Source: a bacterium UBA3756 (GTDB lineage: Bacteria > Bacteroidota > Bacteroidia > Bacteroidales > Bacteroidaceae). From it: a stretch of DNA of 7,637 nt. How positions within the stretch are numbered: position 1 is the stretch's first letter; the number at the start of each line of letters is the position of its first letter. The stretch is taken from positions 1-7,637 of the forward strand of contig DFGG01000076.1 of the NCBI GenBank assembly GCA_002371695.1. The letters run 5' to 3'. The position numbers and the translations under genes are program-made. Below are positions 5,809 to 7,637 of this stretch, in pieces. The notes under the pieces were generated by a model, which had not been told where the DNA came from, made no database searches, and saw nothing but the letters and a program-made list of their open reading frames with translations.

Positions 5809-7226
5809 TTGGTCTTCAATTTGTCTTTGATATAGTTAATGTATTCTGATGGGTCCATGCCATCCGGGAAGAGTTGGGCCAGAACTCTCCGGCTCTCTTT
5901 GGGATTCTTCTCGACGGCAATAGACAGATATTTCAGGAACTCTTCCGTGTAGTGCAAGTCCCAGCAGCAGATGGCCATATAGGCATACCCCTCCTTCCAC
6001 TCGCTGTCGATTTGGGAGAAGAATGCCTTGAAGAACGAATAGGCTGTCTTGATCATCCCGTTGTCGTAGAGCGATACCATGACGCGGAGCATCGTCTTGG
6101 GGGCATTGCCCGACATTCTGATAGCTTCCTTGAAGGCTTGCTCCGCTTCGTCGATGCGTTTGTTGCTCAGGAGAATATGACCTCTGATCACTTCCATGTT
6201 GATGTGGTCACAATCGAGGTCTTTGGTCTTGTCGAGGATATAAAGGGCAGTCTCAGGCAACTGCTTCTCGCTATAAGAGAATGCCAGTTCCTGGTAGATC
6301 TCTGCCAGGTAGGGTGAATCGTCGGCTGCTAAGTCTTTTGCTTCCTCCAGGCAGGCGATGGCTTCGTCATAGCGTCCTAAATTGATGAGGCATGTGCCTT
6401 GGTGGAGAAAGCCAAGCTCATCGTTACTCCTCATCTCGCTGTAACGCTTGAAGTAGTTCAGGGCTTCTTCGTAGTTCTCCAGACAATACAGGGCGTGGGC
6501 CTTTGCCAGAAAACTGTCCGGGTCGTGAGGGTCGATGGCAATGGCATATTCACTACTGGTCACCGAGGCGCCATAATCCTCATTCATGTATTGGGCACTG
6601 GCAAGGGCGTTCCAGTAGTCCTTTGAATAGGGGTGCTGGTCGATCAGCTCATTGAATAGCCGACTGCTGTCTTCGTATTTCCCCAGTCCATAGAGAGTCC
6701 TGGCCATCAGCTCCTTGAAGTCATCGGAGTCATCGCCTTGAGAACGGGCTACCCATTCGAAGGCTTTTTCATATTGGTCGTATTCGGCGAAGAGGTGGGC
6801 CACGTCGTATACGTAGTCCATCAGCTCGTCAGGGGGCGTCTCCTTGTAGTTCTGACGGAACCACTGGTCGGCATCTTCTGTTTTGCCTTCACAGATCAGG
6901 ATCTCTCCATACAGATATAGATACTCCGCCTCGTCGAGTGCCTTGATGTGCTCCGCGTAATCCCAGGCCGTCTCGTAGTTGTTTCGGCTTAGAGCCTCAC
7001 GAGCCTTGTAGAGTAGGGGACCTAAGGCTTCAGAATTGATGCGGAGGGCCAGATTGATGGCCTCTTCGGCTTCATCAGGCTGCCCCTGATATTGATAATA
7101 GTCTGCGATATCAGCCAGGTCATCGGCATCCATGTAGGTGGATTGCCCTGACCTGACCGATTCTTCGTATCGTTTCAGTATTTTCTGAAATTCTCTGGTC
7201 TTGAAATAATCAGTATCGTCTGTCAT
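5805..7226 (-). CDS. Tetratricopeptide-repeat protein of unknown function
   Basis: A 473-residue acidic protein made almost wholly of helical TPR units, about twelve from roughly residue 35 to 445. The clearer ones are at 36-68 (ADYYQYQGQPDEAEEAINLA), 171-200 (LYGLGKYEDSSRLFNELI), 204-234, 238-266 (ALYCLENYEEALNYFKRY), 271-300 (INLGRYDEAIACLEEA) and 343-375 (RIDEAEQAFKEAIRMSG). TPR arrays bind partner proteins; no catalytic domain, signal peptide, lipobox or membrane segment is seen, so it should be cytoplasmic. It starts 3 bases after the glnS stop and shares an ATGA with the DedA gene, so it is likely co-transcribed with both. From memory, the same trio occurs in other Bacteroidales, which suggests a conserved but unexplained link. 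The partner and process cannot be told from sequence. Confidence 0.88.
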   Translation of the reverse strand: MTDDTDYFKTREFQKILKRYEESVRSGQSTYMDADDLADIADYYQYQGQPDEAEEAINLALRINSEALGPLLYKAREALSRNNYETAWDYAEHIKALDEAEYLYLYGEILICEGKTEDADQWFRQNYKETPPDELMDYVYDVAHLFAEYDQYEKAFEWVARSQGDDSDDFKELMARTLYGLGKYEDSSRLFNELIDQHPYSKDYWNALASAQYMNEDYGASVTSSEYAIAIDPHDPDSFLAKAHALYCLENYEEALNYFKRYSEMRSNDELGFLHQGTCLINLGRYDEAIACLEEAKDLAADDSPYLAEIYQELAFSYSEKQLPETALYILDKTKDLDCDHINMEVIRGHILLSNKRIDEAEQAFKEAIRMSGNAPKTMLRVMVSLYDNGMIKTAYSFFKAFFSQIDSEWKEGYAYMAICCWDLHYTEEFLKYLSIAVEKNPKESRRVLAQLFPDGMDPSEYINYIKDKLKTK

Positions 7227-7229
7227 CCA

Positions 7230-7637
7230 TTATTGTTTCTTGGCCCATGAGTCTTTCAGACCGACGGTCTTGTTGAAGACGGGATGCTCTGTGGTGGTGT
7301 CGGAGTCGGGGGTGAAATAGCCGATGCGCTGGAACTGCAGATAGGTGAGCGGTTTCATCGTTGCGGCGTATGGCTCCACATAGCATTCCTTGATTACATT
7401 GAGAGAGTCTGGATTGATCATCTGCTTCATGGCGGTGACGGCATCGCAGTCCTGTTCCTCGCGGATACGAGCCAGTTCGTCGCGGGGATTCTCTACCTTC
7501 CATAGACGGTCGTACAGTCTTACCTCTGCCTTGACGGCATGCTGGCAACTGACCCAGTGAAGCGTCTTGCCCTTAATCTTGCGGTTGCTTCCCGGCAGTC
7601 CGCTTTTCGATTCCGGGTCGTAGGTGCAGTAGATGGT
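7230..7637 (-). CDS. glnS: Glutamine-tRNA ligase, C-terminal part (gene runs off the right edge)
   Basis: Class I aminoacyl-tRNA synthetase that charges tRNA-Gln. Only the last 135 residues are present; the catalytic domain with HIGH and KMSKS lies outside. The visible part is the two-barrel anticodon-binding region: YDPESKSGLPGSNRKIKG, then TLHWVSCQHAVKAEVRLYDR, then NPDSLNVIKECYVEP, FQRIGYFTPD and the typical ending VFNKTVGLKDSWAKKQ. The reading frame is open to the very edge (7637) and ends with TAA at 7232-7230. It would be the first visible gene of a minus-strand group with the TPR and DedA genes, whose promoter must lie to the right. An internal ATG at 7430 is in frame but is not the start. 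Confidence 0.94.
   Translation of the reverse strand, partial: TIYCTYDPESKSGLPGSNRKIKGKTLHWVSCQHAVKAEVRLYDRLWKVENPRDELARIREEQDCDAVTAMKQMINPDSLNVIKECYVEPYAATMKPLTYLQFQRIGYFTPDSDTTTEHPVFNKTVGLKDSWAKKQ

Noticed and set aside
7210..7548. 112-codon minus-strand open frame overlapping the glnS end
   Set aside because: It is out of frame with the GlnRS anticodon-binding sequence, which is read without interruption from 7637 to 7230.

Overview
The window looks like chromosomal DNA from a member of the Bacteroidota, most likely Prevotella or a close relative. Three observations support this. The best promoter-like sites fit the Bacteroidota sigma pattern (TTTG, about 20 bases, TAnnTTTG). The starts lack clear Shine-Dalgarno sequences. 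The xylulokinase, Gmd and Fcl proteins carry Bacteroidales-type sequence as I remember these families. No mobile element, CRISPR array, rRNA or tRNA was seen. The species call is an inference.

Layout, left to right. Positions 1-186 are an AT-rich intergenic region with one promoter candidate pointing left, towards a gene outside the window, and another pointing right, with an imperfect palindrome between them. A complete xylulokinase gene (xylB, 187-1680, + strand) follows. It ends at a strong hairpin terminator (1700-1735) that can serve both converging transcription units. From 5096 down to 1738 on the - strand lies a tight three-gene operon, manC-gmd-fcl, with gaps of 4 and 1 bases. It is preceded by an excellent Bacteroidota promoter (5122-5153). 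Further right, also on the - strand, is glnS (C-terminal part only), then a tetratricopeptide-repeat (TPR) protein, then a DedA-family membrane protein. These are packed with a 3-base gap and a 4-base ATGA overlap, so they are probably co-transcribed from a promoter beyond the right edge.

How the genes work together: ManC makes GDP-mannose from mannose-1-phosphate and GTP. Gmd dehydrates it to GDP-4-keto-6-deoxymannose. Fcl epimerises and reduces that to GDP-L-fucose. The operon is therefore the complete de novo GDP-L-fucose route, which would supply fucosyltransferases building capsule, O-antigen or glycoproteins. XylB feeds D-xylulose into the pentose phosphate pathway and is a separate unit. 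The glnS-TPR-DedA group combines translation, an unknown scaffold and membrane lipid or ion homeostasis, with no obvious shared pathway.

Most genes here are ordinary. The most unusual feature is a 7-base tandem repeat (ATTGAAC-type, 2244-2278) inside the fcl reading frame, next to a perfect 10-bp hairpin. In this orientation the repeat has no stop codon in any frame, and because 7 is not a multiple of 3, a change in copy number could switch the gene off. I did not find convincing evidence of a wholly new system.
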